Part shown: one piece after another, positions 41,287 through 50,146 of the stretch | Layout: every line of letters begins with the position of its first letter | How positions within the stretch are numbered: the first letter of the stretch is position 1 | Source: Nocardiopsis ganjiahuensis DSM 45031 | GTDB taxonomy: Bacteria > Actinomycetota > Actinomycetes > Streptosporangiales > Streptosporangiaceae | Length of the DNA: 64,000 bases | Direction of reading: 5' to 3' | Assembly: GCF_000341085.1 (NCBI RefSeq) | Contig: NZ_ANBA01000014.1 | Location: forward strand, 332,617 to 396,616 | Made by a program: the position numbers and the translations under genes | The notes under the pieces: model-generated | Told to the model about the DNA's origin: nothing | What the model saw: the letters and a program-made list of their open reading frames with translations, nothing else | Databases searched by the model: none

Positions 41287-43059
41287 TCAGTCCTTGATCT
41301 CGCAGATCGCTGCGCCTGAGGAGACGGAAGCGCCGACCTCGAGGTTCAGGCCGGTGACCGTGCCGGACTTGTGTGCGTTGAGTGGCTGCTCCATCTTCAT
41401 CGCCTCCAGGACGACCACGGGGCGGCCGGCCTCGATGGACTGGCCTTCCTCGGCGGCGACCTTGATGACCGTGCCCTGCATGGGCGAGGTGAGGGTGGAG
41501 CCGGAGGAGGACGGGGCGGATCCCCTGGAGACCCGGCGCTCTGGCCGTCCATGCTTGGCGATACCGTTGCGCGGGCCGTTGCTGCCTAGGCCGGAGGGGA
41601 GGGAGACCTCCACGCGCCTGCCGCCGACCTCGACCACGACCCGTTCCCTTTCGGGGACGGTATCGCTGGGTGCGTCGGTTGGCGCGTCGAAGGGCTCGAT
41701 CCGGTTGTCGAAGTCGGTCTCGATCCAGCGGGTGTGGACGCTGAAGGAGTCGGCGGGCCCGGCGCCCTCGGGGGCGAACGCCGGGTCCTCGACCACCGCG
41801 CGGTGGAAAGGCAGGACCGTCGGCAGCCCATCGACCTCGAACTCCGCTAAGGCGCGGGCGGCGCGCCGGAGCGCCTGCCGCCGGGTGGAACCGGTGACGA
41901 TGAGCTTGGCCAGGAGCGAGTCCCAGGCGGGTGCGATCACGGTGCCCGCCTCCACGCCAGCGTCCACACGCACACCGGGACCGGAGGGCTGGGAGAAGCG
42001 GCCGACACGGCCCGGCGCGGGGAGGAACCCGCTGCCCGGGTCCTCACAGTTGATGCGGAACTCGAAGGAGTGGCTGTGCACCTGCGGGTCGTCGTAGCCG
42101 AGCTCCTCGCCGTCGGCAATGCGGAACATCTCCTGGACGAGGTCGATCCCGGTGACCTCCTCGCTGACCGGGTGTTCGACCTGCAGGCGGGTGTTGACCT
42201 CCAGGAAGGAGATGGTGCCGTCGGTACCGACGAGGAACTCGACCGTGCCGGCGCCGACGTACCCGGCCTCCTTGAGGATCGCCTTCGAGGCACGGTAGAT
42301 CTCGGCCACCTGTTCGTCGGTCAGGAACGGGGCGGGGGCCTCCTCCACCAGTTTCTGGTGGCGGCGCTGCAGTGAGCAGTCGCGGGTGGAGACGACCACG
42401 ACGTTGCCGTGGGCGTCGGCCAGGCACTGGGCCTCCACGTGCCGGGGCCTGTCGAGGTAGCGCTCGACGAAGCACTCGCCGCGCCCGAACGCGTTGATCG
42501 CCTCGCGGACGGCTGACTCATGCAGTTCGGGGATCTCCTCCAGGGTCCGGGCGACTTTCAGGCCACGCCCGCCGCCGCCGAAGGCGGCCTTGATCGCGAC
42601 TGGAAGCCCGTGCTCCTCGGCGAAGGCGACGATCTCGGCGGTGTCGGCCACGGGGCCGGGAGTGCCCGCGACCAGCGGGGCGTCGGCCCGCTGGGCGATC
42701 TGTCGCGCCGAGACTTTGTCGCCGAGTGCGTGGATGACCTTCGGCGGAGGGCCGATCCAGGTCAGGTCGGCGTCGATGACGGCCTGGGCGAATTCGGCGT
42801 TCTCGGAGAGGAAACCGTATCCGGGGTGGACAGCGTCCGCCCCGGAGTCCGCGGCCGCCCGCAAGACCTTGTCGATGTCCAGGTAGCTGGTGGCGGGGGT
42901 GTCTCCCCCGAGGGCAAACGCCTCGTCCGCCGCGCGGACGTGCGGGGCGTCCACGTCGGGGATGGCGTAGACGGCGACGCTCGCGAGCCCGGAGTCCTTG
43001 CAGGCACGGATGACGCGGACGGCGATTTCTCCACGGTTGGCGATGAGCACCTTGTGCAT
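41287..43059 (-). CDS. Acyl-CoA carboxylase alpha subunit (biotin carboxylase + BCCP)
   Basis: 590 aa from ATG 43059. Biotin-carboxylase domain (MHKVLIANRGEIAVRVIRAC, glycine-rich loop AAFGGGGRGLK, EVNTRLQVEHPVSE) over residues 1-450, linker, then a biotinyl domain with LEAMKMEQPLNA near the C-terminus carrying the biotin Lys. First gene of the core operon; with the beta and epsilon subunits it forms a complete carboxylase for malonyl-CoA. Confidence 0.93.
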   Translation of the reverse strand: MHKVLIANRGEIAVRVIRACKDSGLASVAVYAIPDVDAPHVRAADEAFALGGDTPATSYLDIDKVLRAAADSGADAVHPGYGFLSENAEFAQAVIDADLTWIGPPPKVIHALGDKVSARQIAQRADAPLVAGTPGPVADTAEIVAFAEEHGLPVAIKAAFGGGGRGLKVARTLEEIPELHESAVREAINAFGRGECFVERYLDRPRHVEAQCLADAHGNVVVVSTRDCSLQRRHQKLVEEAPAPFLTDEQVAEIYRASKAILKEAGYVGAGTVEFLVGTDGTISFLEVNTRLQVEHPVSEEVTGIDLVQEMFRIADGEELGYDDPQVHSHSFEFRINCEDPGSGFLPAPGRVGRFSQPSGPGVRVDAGVEAGTVIAPAWDSLLAKLIVTGSTRRQALRRAARALAEFEVDGLPTVLPFHRAVVEDPAFAPEGAGPADSFSVHTRWIETDFDNRIEPFDAPTDAPSDTVPERERVVVEVGGRRVEVSLPSGLGSNGPRNGIAKHGRPERRVSRGSAPSSSGSTLTSPMQGTVIKVAAEEGQSIEAGRPVVVLEAMKMEQPLNAHKSGTVTGLNLEVGASVSSGAAICEIKD

Positions 43060-43354
43060 GCTGGATCTTCTCCTGACTCGCTTGCTTCGGCGTTCCCGCA
43101 CTTGTCGGTCTATCGACAGTGCCAAAAGGCACCGGAGCGGAACTTGATTGCAAGCATCTCCGGGTTCGTGGGCGGTGACAAGACGCTCTCCTACAGATCA
43201 GTGTCAGCCTTTGCAAGGAAAGTTCACCGAAATGAAGAGACTCTCTATAATCTTCTAGAAAGCAGCTTGGAAAGTGCCTGCCGAAGATCTTTTGTGAGCT
43301 GCTGGTCCATCGATACTTGGACGGAAGGCCGGTATGCGACACGAGGACATGGAG
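43060..43354. promoter_or_regulatory. Leader/promoter region of the core PKS operon
   Basis: AT-richer than its flanks (for example CTATAATCTTCTAG near 43244 on the plus strand). It lies upstream of the carboxylase alpha gene and behind the tailoring-side terminator, so the core operon promoter should be here. I cannot fix -35/-10 boxes with confidence. Confidence 0.4.
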
Positions 43355-43390
43355 AAGCCGCCCTGCCGGGTCGGTGGCAGGGCGGCTTTT
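43355..43390. terminator. Strong hairpin terminator after the flavin reductase genes
   Basis: AAGCCGCCCTGCC and GGCAGGGCGGCTT pair perfectly (13 bp) around an 8-base loop, 6 bases past the stop of the minus-strand FMN reductase. It separates the tailoring operon from the core operon. Confidence 0.85.
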
Positions 43391-43395
43391 CGGGG

Positions 43396-44040
43396 TCAGT
43401 GGTGGTAAGGACGAGAGGATCTCGCCTCTCGCAAGGCCTCGGCCCACCAGACGAGCTGGTCAAGGAGCACGGTGGCCGCCGCCTCAGCGTCCTTGGGGGG
43501 CGTGTCGGCATTGAAATCGTTCCACGCGTTGTGGAAGCTGAGAGTCTCGCGCACCGTCATCGCATGCATCTCAGCGAAGACCTGACGGAGGTGCTCGGAC
43601 GCACGTATGCCACCGCCCATACCTCCGTAGGAGATCAAACCGATGGGCTTGGCCGCCCACTCCCGCCGGTGCCAGTCGACGAGGTTCTTGAGCGAAGCGG
43701 GGTAGGAGTGGTTGTACTCCGGCGTGACCACGGCGAAAGCGTCTGCGGCGTGCAAACGGTTGGACAGTCCGGCGGCAACCGTGCGGGCAGGCTCGGGCGG
43801 CTCTTCCCCCCAGTCCGGGAGGGTGAGCGGAAGTTCGTGGTCGACCAGGTCAATGGTGTCGACCTTGAGATCGGGACGGTTCTCCGCCTGTTCCACGAAC
43901 CAAGTACCGACCTTCGAGCCGAACCTTCCGCTCCTGACACTGCCGATGATGACTGCCAATGACAGTGGCGAGCTGGACATGTTCTGCGTTGCCTTTCTGA
44001 TAAGGGTGGATGGCGAATTCCCGTTGGTGGGGTCGCTCAT
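43396..44040 (-). CDS. NADPH-dependent FMN reductase 1
   Basis: 214 aa from ATG 44040, overlapping the stop of reductase 2 (ATGA); an ATG 20 codons on, directly before SSSPLSLAVIIGSVRSGR, may be the true N-terminus. Flavodoxin-like fold with the FMN loop GSVRSGRFG, VVTPEYNHSYPASLKNLVDW and SYGGMGGG. Such enzymes supply reduced FMN to two-component monooxygenases; two candidates lie in this cluster. Confidence 0.85.
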   Translation of the reverse strand: MSDPTNGNSPSTLIRKATQNMSSSPLSLAVIIGSVRSGRFGSKVGTWFVEQAENRPDLKVDTIDLVDHELPLTLPDWGEEPPEPARTVAAGLSNRLHAADAFAVVTPEYNHSYPASLKNLVDWHRREWAAKPIGLISYGGMGGGIRASEHLRQVFAEMHAMTVRETLSFHNAWNDFNADTPPKDAEAAATVLLDQLVWWAEALREARSSRPYHH

Positions 44041-44621
44041 GGGGTGTATGGACGTTTCTGTCTCGCCTCGCGCAGTGACTCGGACCACCAGAGCAGTTGG
44101 TCGAACATCGTCTTCGCCGCCGTGTGAGAGCCGACAGTGTCGCGTGGCTCTCCGTCTTCGTCGAACTCCTCCCAGACGTTGGGGAAGCTCACTCCGTCGC
44201 GCAAGGTAACGACATGCAGTTCGGAGAAGACCAGACGGAACTGCTCCACCGCGCGCAGGCCGCCGGAACGGCCCCCGTAGGAGACGAAACCGACCGGCTT
44301 GGCGTACCACTCAGTGGTGTGCCAGTCGACGGCCGACTTCAGTGCGGCCGGAAAGCTGTGATTGTATTCGGCGCAAACCACGATGAAGGCGTCCGCGGCG
44401 GCGAGACGGGGGCTGATCAGCTCCAACTTTTGGGCCGCGGCGGGCGAAGGAGGGTGCGTGATCAGCACGGGAAGGGGATCCTCTGCCACATCGACGAGGT
44501 CGACGTCGAACTGGCCGTAGTTGATCGCCTCGTGTCTGGTCCAGCTCGCGACCGCCTGGCCGGTCCTGCTGCCCGGAGCGCTCCCGGTGAGGACGGCGAG
44601 ACGAAGGTGTGCGTCCGACAT
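44037..44621 (-). CDS. NADPH-dependent FMN reductase 2
   Basis: 194 aa from ATG 44621. A paralogue of reductase 1 with the same landmarks (GSAPGSRTG, CAEYNHSFPAALKSAVDW, SYGGRSGG) and a similar C-terminal DQLLWWSESLREAR. The pair probably arose by tandem duplication. The actinorhodin cluster uses an unrelated flavin-reductase family (ActVB) for the same job. Confidence 0.85.
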   Translation of the reverse strand: MSDAHLRLAVLTGSAPGSRTGQAVASWTRHEAINYGQFDVDLVDVAEDPLPVLITHPPSPAAAQKLELISPRLAAADAFIVVCAEYNHSFPAALKSAVDWHTTEWYAKPVGFVSYGGRSGGLRAVEQFRLVFSELHVVTLRDGVSFPNVWEEFDEDGEPRDTVGSHTAAKTMFDQLLWWSESLREARQKRPYTP

Positions 44622-44803
44622 TTCTAGCCTTTCCGTGGAACCGGTAAAAGGAGAGTTCGACGTCCCATTCAATAGCGCATGCTTGCGCATCCGCTTACGG
44701 AAGGGGTGGTTGAATCGCTTCTATTGTCTCCGCGGCATTTGTTGTCGGACAAGTGTGGATGATTCAAGCCTGAGTTAAGTTGTGTCAGGTGATTGTGGGC
44801 GTA

Positions 44804-46024
44804 TCACTTTCCAGGTGGGGAAATACGAACAAGGAGAAGCACCACCGTCAGGAGTGCTCCGAATGCGGCTGTGGCCAGGAAACCGGTTGTGCTGGACGTC
44901 GCACCGATCAGCGGCCCCAGGATCAGGGGGGAGAGGAACTGCCCTCCGAAGATCACGGTGCCTGCCAGCGAGACGGCCTGACCGCGTGATTCCGCCGGCG
45001 CCCGGTCATTGACCAGCACGGTCAGTGTTGGCAGGGACAGACCTTGTCCCACCCCCAGCAGAGCGGGGCCGAGGAGGAGCAGCCATGGGTGGTCCACCGT
45101 CCCCAGGACCAGGAACGCTCCTGTCCATGCCAGGGCCGCGAGGCGCAGCAACGCGCCGTAGCTCAGCTTCGACCGCAAGCGGGCGTAGGCCAGCCCGGCC
45201 AGGGAACCTACCGCGGCAGTGGTCACCACGGAGTAGAGCGACACCGCGACCGGTTGGTGGATGCCCAGGTCGGCCAGGCGCTGGGGAAGAAAGACCACTG
45301 TCGCGTAGAGGAAGATCGACGCCGCCGCCTGCAACAGGTAGAAGCCGACCAGAGTGGGGCTCTGCCGAAACAGTGCCGATAGGCCGCTCCTCCTGCGCTC
45401 GGCGGCAGGGGGAGGGGTGCGCGGCAACGCCCACAGCACGACCAACCCCATCGGCAGGCCGACCAGGTACAGGGCGAACGGTCCATGCCAGGAGAGCCCG
45501 CCCAACAGGCCGCCCAGCAACGGCCACAGCAGACCGCCGACGCTGTTGGCGGCGGAACGCCACCCCATCACCCGGTCACGTTCGGGTCCGGAGAACATTT
45601 GCAGCATCGCCACCGTCGTCCCGGCGAATACCGCTGCGGCACCCAGGCCGAACACGATCCGACTCGCGATGAGCGTCGCATAGGTCGAGGTCAGCAGGCC
45701 CGCACCACCCGCCACACCGTAGACGATCAGCCCGAGGGCCAAGGGCAGTCGAACACCCCAACGGTCGATGAGGCGGCCGATGAGAGGGCTGGTGACGGCG
45801 ATGACGGCGGCATGCGCTGCGACGACCATGCCGCCGGCCGTGCCGCTGAGTCCCAGGTCGCCTCGGATCACCTCGACGACAGGGGAGACGACCGAACCGG
45901 CCATAACGGCCAGGGTCGATGCTAGGAGGAGGACGACCAGCGCCCCGCCGTGAGGGCTCTGCGGGGCGTCGACCGGTGCGGATCGGGGGGAAGAGGTGTC
46001 GCTACCTGTCGGCCGCTGTTTCAT
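44804..46024 (-). CDS. MFS transporter 2
   Basis: 406 aa with twelve hydrophobic segments and motif A-like GRLIDRWGVRLPLAL. The pattern GSVVSPVVEVIRGDLGLS in helix 1 and the short length fit drug:H+ antiporter-1 type exporters. Second exporter of the cluster, likely for the polyketide. Confidence 0.85.
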   Translation of the reverse strand: MKQRPTGSDTSSPRSAPVDAPQSPHGGALVVLLLASTLAVMAGSVVSPVVEVIRGDLGLSGTAGGMVVAAHAAVIAVTSPLIGRLIDRWGVRLPLALGLIVYGVAGGAGLLTSTYATLIASRIVFGLGAAAVFAGTTVAMLQMFSGPERDRVMGWRSAANSVGGLLWPLLGGLLGGLSWHGPFALYLVGLPMGLVVLWALPRTPPPAAERRRSGLSALFRQSPTLVGFYLLQAAASIFLYATVVFLPQRLADLGIHQPVAVSLYSVVTTAAVGSLAGLAYARLRSKLSYGALLRLAALAWTGAFLVLGTVDHPWLLLLGPALLGVGQGLSLPTLTVLVNDRAPAESRGQAVSLAGTVIFGGQFLSPLILGPLIGATSSTTGFLATAAFGALLTVVLLLVRISPPGK

Positions 46025-46117
46025 GGGAAGTGGCCTCGTTTCCAGGAGATGCTGGTGAGGGGACCTGCGGCTGCCCGGGCCGTACCGGACCGGTGCGGCC
46101 CGGGCATCGGATGCAGG

Positions 46118-47032
46118 TCAGTCGAGAGTGAGGACGACCTTGCCGCGGCCATGGCCGGACTCGACGTTCCGGTGCGCTTCAGCGGCCCTTGCCAAGGGAT
46201 AGGTGGCGCGGACGAGGATGCGCAGACCACCTTCGGTGTACAGGTTCACGAGATCGGTGAGGCGTTCGGTAGAGCGCTGGCTCCCGATCCACAGGGCGCC
46301 GAGTTTCTTGGCGGCCTCCGGCGCGGCGATCGTGCCCACACGGTCAGGGTCCTGGACGAGGTCCAAAGCGGCCTTCAGACCTGCCTCGTTCGCCGCGTCC
46401 AAGGCGGCGTCCACACCGTTCGGGGCCACGTCGCGGATCCGATCGGCCAGTCCGTCGCCGTAGGTGACCGGGATGGCTCCCAGCGACCGCAGGTAGTCGT
46501 GGTTGGCCTCGCTGGCGGTACCGATGACAGTGGCTCCGCAGCGGCGCGCCAACTGGACGGCGATCGTGCCCACACCCCCCGCGGCGCCGTTGATCAGGAA
46601 GGTTTCACCAGCCGCCACCTTGAGCGCTCCGACGGCGGTGTGGGCGGCTTGCCCAGCGCCGGAAAGGCCGCCGGCGACATCCCAGGGCATGGAGGCGGGC
46701 TTGGCGACGATTTGGTCGGTGGGAACGACCGTGTACTGGGCGTAGGTCCACTGTGTCCGGAATCCCAAGACCTGGTCTCCGACGCGGAAATCGGTCACAC
46801 CTTGGCCCACCGCGTCGACGACCCCGGCGAATTCCCCGCCGGTGACGTGTGGAAACACGATCTCCAGCCCCGGTGGCCTGCGGCGCCCGGACCGGATAGC
46901 GCAGTCAATGGGCTGCACTCCGGCGGCCAGTACTCGCACCCGAACCTCTCCAGGGGCAGCATCGGGTGTGGGGAGTTCCGTTTCCCTGAGTACCTCGGGT
47001 TCACCGAACTCCTGGAAAGCTGCTGCTTTCAT
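46118..47032 (-). CDS. Quinone-oxidoreductase-type MDR enzyme (ActVI-ORF2/4-like enoyl reductase)
   Basis: 304 aa. Medium-chain dehydrogenase without the zinc cysteines: substrate domain at the N-terminus (MKAAAFQEFGEPEVLR), nucleotide-binding AAGGVGTIAVQLARR near 150, C-terminal RAAEAHRNVESGHGRGKVVL. In actinorhodin biosynthesis two members of this family reduce the pyran-ring double bond (ActVI-ORF2) or act nearby. The neighbours support that role. Confidence 0.85.
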   Translation of the reverse strand: MKAAAFQEFGEPEVLRETELPTPDAAPGEVRVRVLAAGVQPIDCAIRSGRRRPPGLEIVFPHVTGGEFAGVVDAVGQGVTDFRVGDQVLGFRTQWTYAQYTVVPTDQIVAKPASMPWDVAGGLSGAGQAAHTAVGALKVAAGETFLINGAAGGVGTIAVQLARRCGATVIGTASEANHDYLRSLGAIPVTYGDGLADRIRDVAPNGVDAALDAANEAGLKAALDLVQDPDRVGTIAAPEAAKKLGALWIGSQRSTERLTDLVNLYTEGGLRILVRATYPLARAAEAHRNVESGHGRGKVVLTLD

Positions 47033-47229
47033 GACCTGTCCATCCTAGATAGTGGATGGCCCTCCGCCTCGGTCACGGCGGAGGACCCTCGCATCACACT
47101 CTGGAACCTAAAGCTCACTTGAGGTCAAGTGTTTCGGCGAACTCTTTCCACGTCCGCCACATACACCCTGATCACACGGCACACCTTTGTATGTGACATA
47201 CGCATCAGGGTCCGGGTTGCGGCATGCGA

Positions 47230-47688
47230 TCACCGCTCGACGCCATCGTGCTGAAGCTCGCGGTGCCGCACGAGCCAGAGTTCGCCGGACCGGACGAGTT
47301 CATCGCGGCACACAACACTCGCGAAGATGTCGAGAGGTCCACCTCTCCCAGTCCGCATCGCCAGGGCGTAGGCCCGCGTGCGCAGAGTGCCGTCGGGCTG
47401 GGGGCGGACGTCGAGCATGGCGAGCCAGTGGCGGAAGTCGATCTGTTCGGCCTCCAGCCGTTCGGCCCGGGCTCGGCAAGACGCGGCGATGGCCTCACGT
47501 CCGTGCAGCGGGTCGATTCGGCTGGCCTCTTCGAAAACCGCCTCTTCGGTGAAGGTGGCGGCCCATTCCTCAGGAAATCGGTCGTCGATCAACCCCATCT
47601 GGCGGGCGTAGAACTGCTGCACTTGGGTGTAGAGCTCAGCGGACACAAAGCTGTCAGTGCGCATGGCGTCGGTGGTCGGGGTATTCAT
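47230..47688 (-). CDS. SnoaL/NTF2-like protein (ActVI-ORFA type)
   Basis: 152 aa from ATG 47688. Cone-shaped NTF2-fold pattern: helix FYARQMGLIDD, FTEEAVFEE, HGREAIAA, then strands ending IFASVVCRDELVRSGELWLV. Homologues of this type accompany pyran-ring formation genes in benzoisochromanequinone clusters (ActVI-ORFA, Med-ORF10). It lies between the enoyl-reductase and the secreted protein. Confidence 0.75.
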   Translation of the reverse strand: MNTPTTDAMRTDSFVSAELYTQVQQFYARQMGLIDDRFPEEWAATFTEEAVFEEASRIDPLHGREAIAASCRARAERLEAEQIDFRHWLAMLDVRPQPDGTLRTRAYALAMRTGRGGPLDIFASVVCRDELVRSGELWLVRHRELQHDGVER

Positions 47689-47720
47689 CAGTGGGTTCCT
47701 CCGGGGATGTACACGGTCGA

Positions 47721-48353
47721 TCAGTACGAGACGGTCGTCGTGCTCAGCGTGACGGGATGTGCCGGGTCCGGGTAGCACCGGGCGGGGCTGAACTGCTGCG
47801 TAGCGGGGTCCAGGGACCACAGCTCGATGCCGGGGTCGTCGAATCCGGTCCCAGCCGCAAAGGAGCTGAACTCCCCTGCGCCGGGGGCCGCCACCGTCGC
47901 GGTGATGGTGGGAAGCTCGAAGGTCTGGCCTCCGTAGAAGGGGCCACTTGCGGTGAGGTAGATGCGCTCTCCAGTCACCTCGACGGTTTGGACAGAGTTG
48001 TCCAGACCGCTTCCCTCCGACAGTTCGACGCTGACCAGTTCCGTGTCCGGGGGCAGGAGAACGGAGACGGTGACGTCGCGGACCTCCTGTTGGTACTCGG
48101 GGTTGAGGGTGAACGCCTCAGGGGCAAACGAGAGGTCGAACACGCCCCCGGGAGACGCTTCGTCGGGAGCGTCGGTGTCCCACGTGCGAGTGCTCTCGTA
48201 GGAGAGCTGCTCGCCGTCACGGTGGGCCTGGCAGAGGTAGGGGACGGAGATCAGCGCGGCCTCTGCCGTACTGACCAGCAGTACGGGGGCTGCCAAGGCC
48301 GTACACGCGAGCACGGACGCGCGAGATGTCCAGCGGTTCATCGAGGGGTGCAT
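47721..48353 (-). CDS. Secreted protein, probable ActVI-ORF3 counterpart
   Basis: 210 aa. Signal peptide over residues 1-33 (basic start, hydrophobic core, STAEAA cleavage region), then a beta-rich domain starting LISVPYLCQ, with two Cys in the mature part that may pair. No membrane segment. In the actinorhodin cluster ActVI-ORF3 is also a secreted beta-rich protein linked to pyran-ring formation. The call rests on position, export signal and general shape more than on conserved catalytic residues, which I cannot identify. Confidence 0.6.
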   Translation of the reverse strand: MHPSMNRWTSRASVLACTALAAPVLLVSTAEAALISVPYLCQAHRDGEQLSYESTRTWDTDAPDEASPGGVFDLSFAPEAFTLNPEYQQEVRDVTVSVLLPPDTELVSVELSEGSGLDNSVQTVEVTGERIYLTASGPFYGGQTFELPTITATVAAPGAGEFSSFAAGTGFDDPGIELWSLDPATQQFSPARCYPDPAHPVTLSTTTVSY

Positions 48354-48415
48354 GGTGTCTCCTCAGTGAAGGACTCGGGAGGAAGAAGGCTCAGAAAGGG
48401 GTACCGTGCTCGGGA

Positions 48416-49153
48416 TCACCACAAGAGGCCGCCGTTGACCTCCAAGACAGCGCCGTTGACGTAGGAGCTGTCGTCCCCGGCCAGAAACAGGGCAGCCGAG
48501 GCGACCTCCTCGCCCAGCCCCATCCGCTCCGAGGCGAGTTTCGGCCGATACCTGTCCCACACGGCGGCGTTGCCGCGCAGTTGAACGCCCATGCCCTCAT
48601 CGATGAATCCGGGCGCGAGGCAGTTCGCAGTGGTGTTCTGGGACGCGAGCTCCAGTGCGAGGGTCCGGGTGAGGGCCTCCACCGCCGCCTTACTGGCGCC
48701 GTAGGCCGATGCCCCCGGGACAAGCCGACTGCCCAGTACCGACGACATGGTGATCAGTCGGCCGGAGCCGCTCGCCGTCAGGTGGGGGATCGCGGCCTGG
48801 GCACAGTGGAAGACACCGGTGACGTTGGTGCGCAGGACCTCCTCCCAGTGCTCGGGAGGGAGCTTGTCCACCGTTCCAGGGCGGCTGACCCCGGCGTTGG
48901 CCACGACGATGTCTAGGGAGCCCCAGCGGTCGGCGGCCGCATCCATGAGCCGCCGTGGCGAGTCCGGGGCACCCACGTCCACGTTGTGGAAGAACGCTTC
49001 GGCTCCAGGGACATCCTCGGGGGCGGACCAGTCACCCCGGGACCGCGAGGCCACGACCACTCGCGCGCCCTCCCGTAGAAAGGCATCCGCGATCGCGCGT
49101 CCGAGCCCGCGGGTCCCACCAGTGACGACGGCCGTCTTGTTCTCGAGCCTCAC
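48416..49153 (-). CDS. SDR oxidoreductase (FabG-like)
   Basis: 245 aa from GTG 49153, overlapping the dehydrogenase stop (GTGA). Cofactor loop TGGTRGLG, ANAGVSRPG, catalytic SSVLGS and YGASKAA. A second ketoreductase in the cluster besides the C9 enzyme; it has no obvious equivalent in the actinorhodin set and may reduce a side-chain or late ketone. Confidence 0.85.
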   Translation of the reverse strand: MRLENKTAVVTGGTRGLGRAIADAFLREGARVVVASRSRGDWSAPEDVPGAEAFFHNVDVGAPDSPRRLMDAAADRWGSLDIVVANAGVSRPGTVDKLPPEHWEEVLRTNVTGVFHCAQAAIPHLTASGSGRLITMSSVLGSRLVPGASAYGASKAAVEALTRTLALELASQNTTANCLAPGFIDEGMGVQLRGNAAVWDRYRPKLASERMGLGEEVASAALFLAGDDSSYVNGAVLEVNGGLLW

Positions 49154-50133
49154 GCGGAAGCCACCTCCTCCGGCCCGTCCGGGAGACGTTCCGCGGCAGG
49201 GGCCAGTGCCTTCAACACCGCGGACTGCAGGTTGTCGCGCTCACGGACCAGGTCGGGGTAGGAACGATCCCCGAAGGCCTCGTCAGCCTGCGCGACCAGC
49301 ATCGAGATGGTCTCCTCGTCCATGGACGGCGACCCGAGGAGTTCCCATCCGCGGTCGAGGTTGGCGCCCAAGGTGGCGAGCCATGCTCGCAGACCACCAG
49401 GACCGCCTCCGAGGTGGAAAGCTCGAAAGGGGCCAGTAGTCGCCCACCGCAGTCCGATGGAATGGGTGACGATATCGTCGAGTTCGGCGACGGTCACCAC
49501 GCCTTCGCGCACCAGGTGCACGCTTTCGCGCAGGAGAGCGGACTGCAGCCGGTTGGCGGCGAACGCCACGATCGGCTTGCGCAGGAGAACGGGGGCCCGG
49601 CCGACCGAACGGTAGAAGTCCATCGTCCGGTCGACCGCCTCGGACGTAGTGTTCTCGCCCGCTACGACCTCGACCAAAGGCACAACGTGCGGTGGGTTGA
49701 AGGGGTGTCCCACCACGAGGTTGGACGGGTACCGCATTCGCGCCCCCAGTGCGTCGGGGTCGAACGTGGATGTGGAGGACAGCAACAGGGCGTCGGGAGG
49801 GGCGGCCTCACCGATGCGGGCGAACAGGTCCTGTTTGAGTTCCAACCGCTCGGGTGCGTTCTCGACGACCACGTCGGTGTTGGCCACGGCCCTGTCGATG
49901 TCGGGTTCGAAGGACAACAGCGGCGCGAACTCGTCCGGAGACAGGGTGCCCTCGGGCAGGTGGGGGGCGTACAGGGCCACCCCTTCACGGACGAGTTCGG
50001 GGGCCTTCTCGCGCCTGCTGTTCACCGTCACACTCAGCCCGTGACCGAGGAACAGGGTGATCCAGCCGAGCCCGATGGTGCCGGCTCCGATGACTGTGAC
50101 TTTCGGGGGCCGTGTTTCGTTTTGAGCGTTCAT
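49150..50133 (-). CDS. 3-hydroxyacyl-CoA-dehydrogenase-type reductase (ActVI-ORF1-like)
   Basis: 327 aa. Rossmann domain TVIGAGTIGLGW, conserved STSTFDPDAL and GHPFNPPHVVPLVEVV, then a helical C-terminal domain. In actinorhodin, ActVI-ORF1 of this family sets the C3 stereocentre of the pyran ring, and it is diagnostic for benzoisochromanequinone clusters. 13 bases downstream of the luciferase-like gene in the same operon. Confidence 0.88.
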   Translation of the reverse strand: MNAQNETRPPKVTVIGAGTIGLGWITLFLGHGLSVTVNSRREKAPELVREGVALYAPHLPEGTLSPDEFAPLLSFEPDIDRAVANTDVVVENAPERLELKQDLFARIGEAAPPDALLLSSTSTFDPDALGARMRYPSNLVVGHPFNPPHVVPLVEVVAGENTTSEAVDRTMDFYRSVGRAPVLLRKPIVAFAANRLQSALLRESVHLVREGVVTVAELDDIVTHSIGLRWATTGPFRAFHLGGGPGGLRAWLATLGANLDRGWELLGSPSMDEETISMLVAQADEAFGDRSYPDLVRERDNLQSAVLKALAPAAERLPDGPEEVASA

Positions 50134-50146
50134 GTCCGACCTCCCT

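Noticed and set aside
42520..43962. 480-codon plus-strand frame across the carboxylase and reductase genes
   Set aside because: Crosses a terminator and a promoter region, with no ribosome site or motif.
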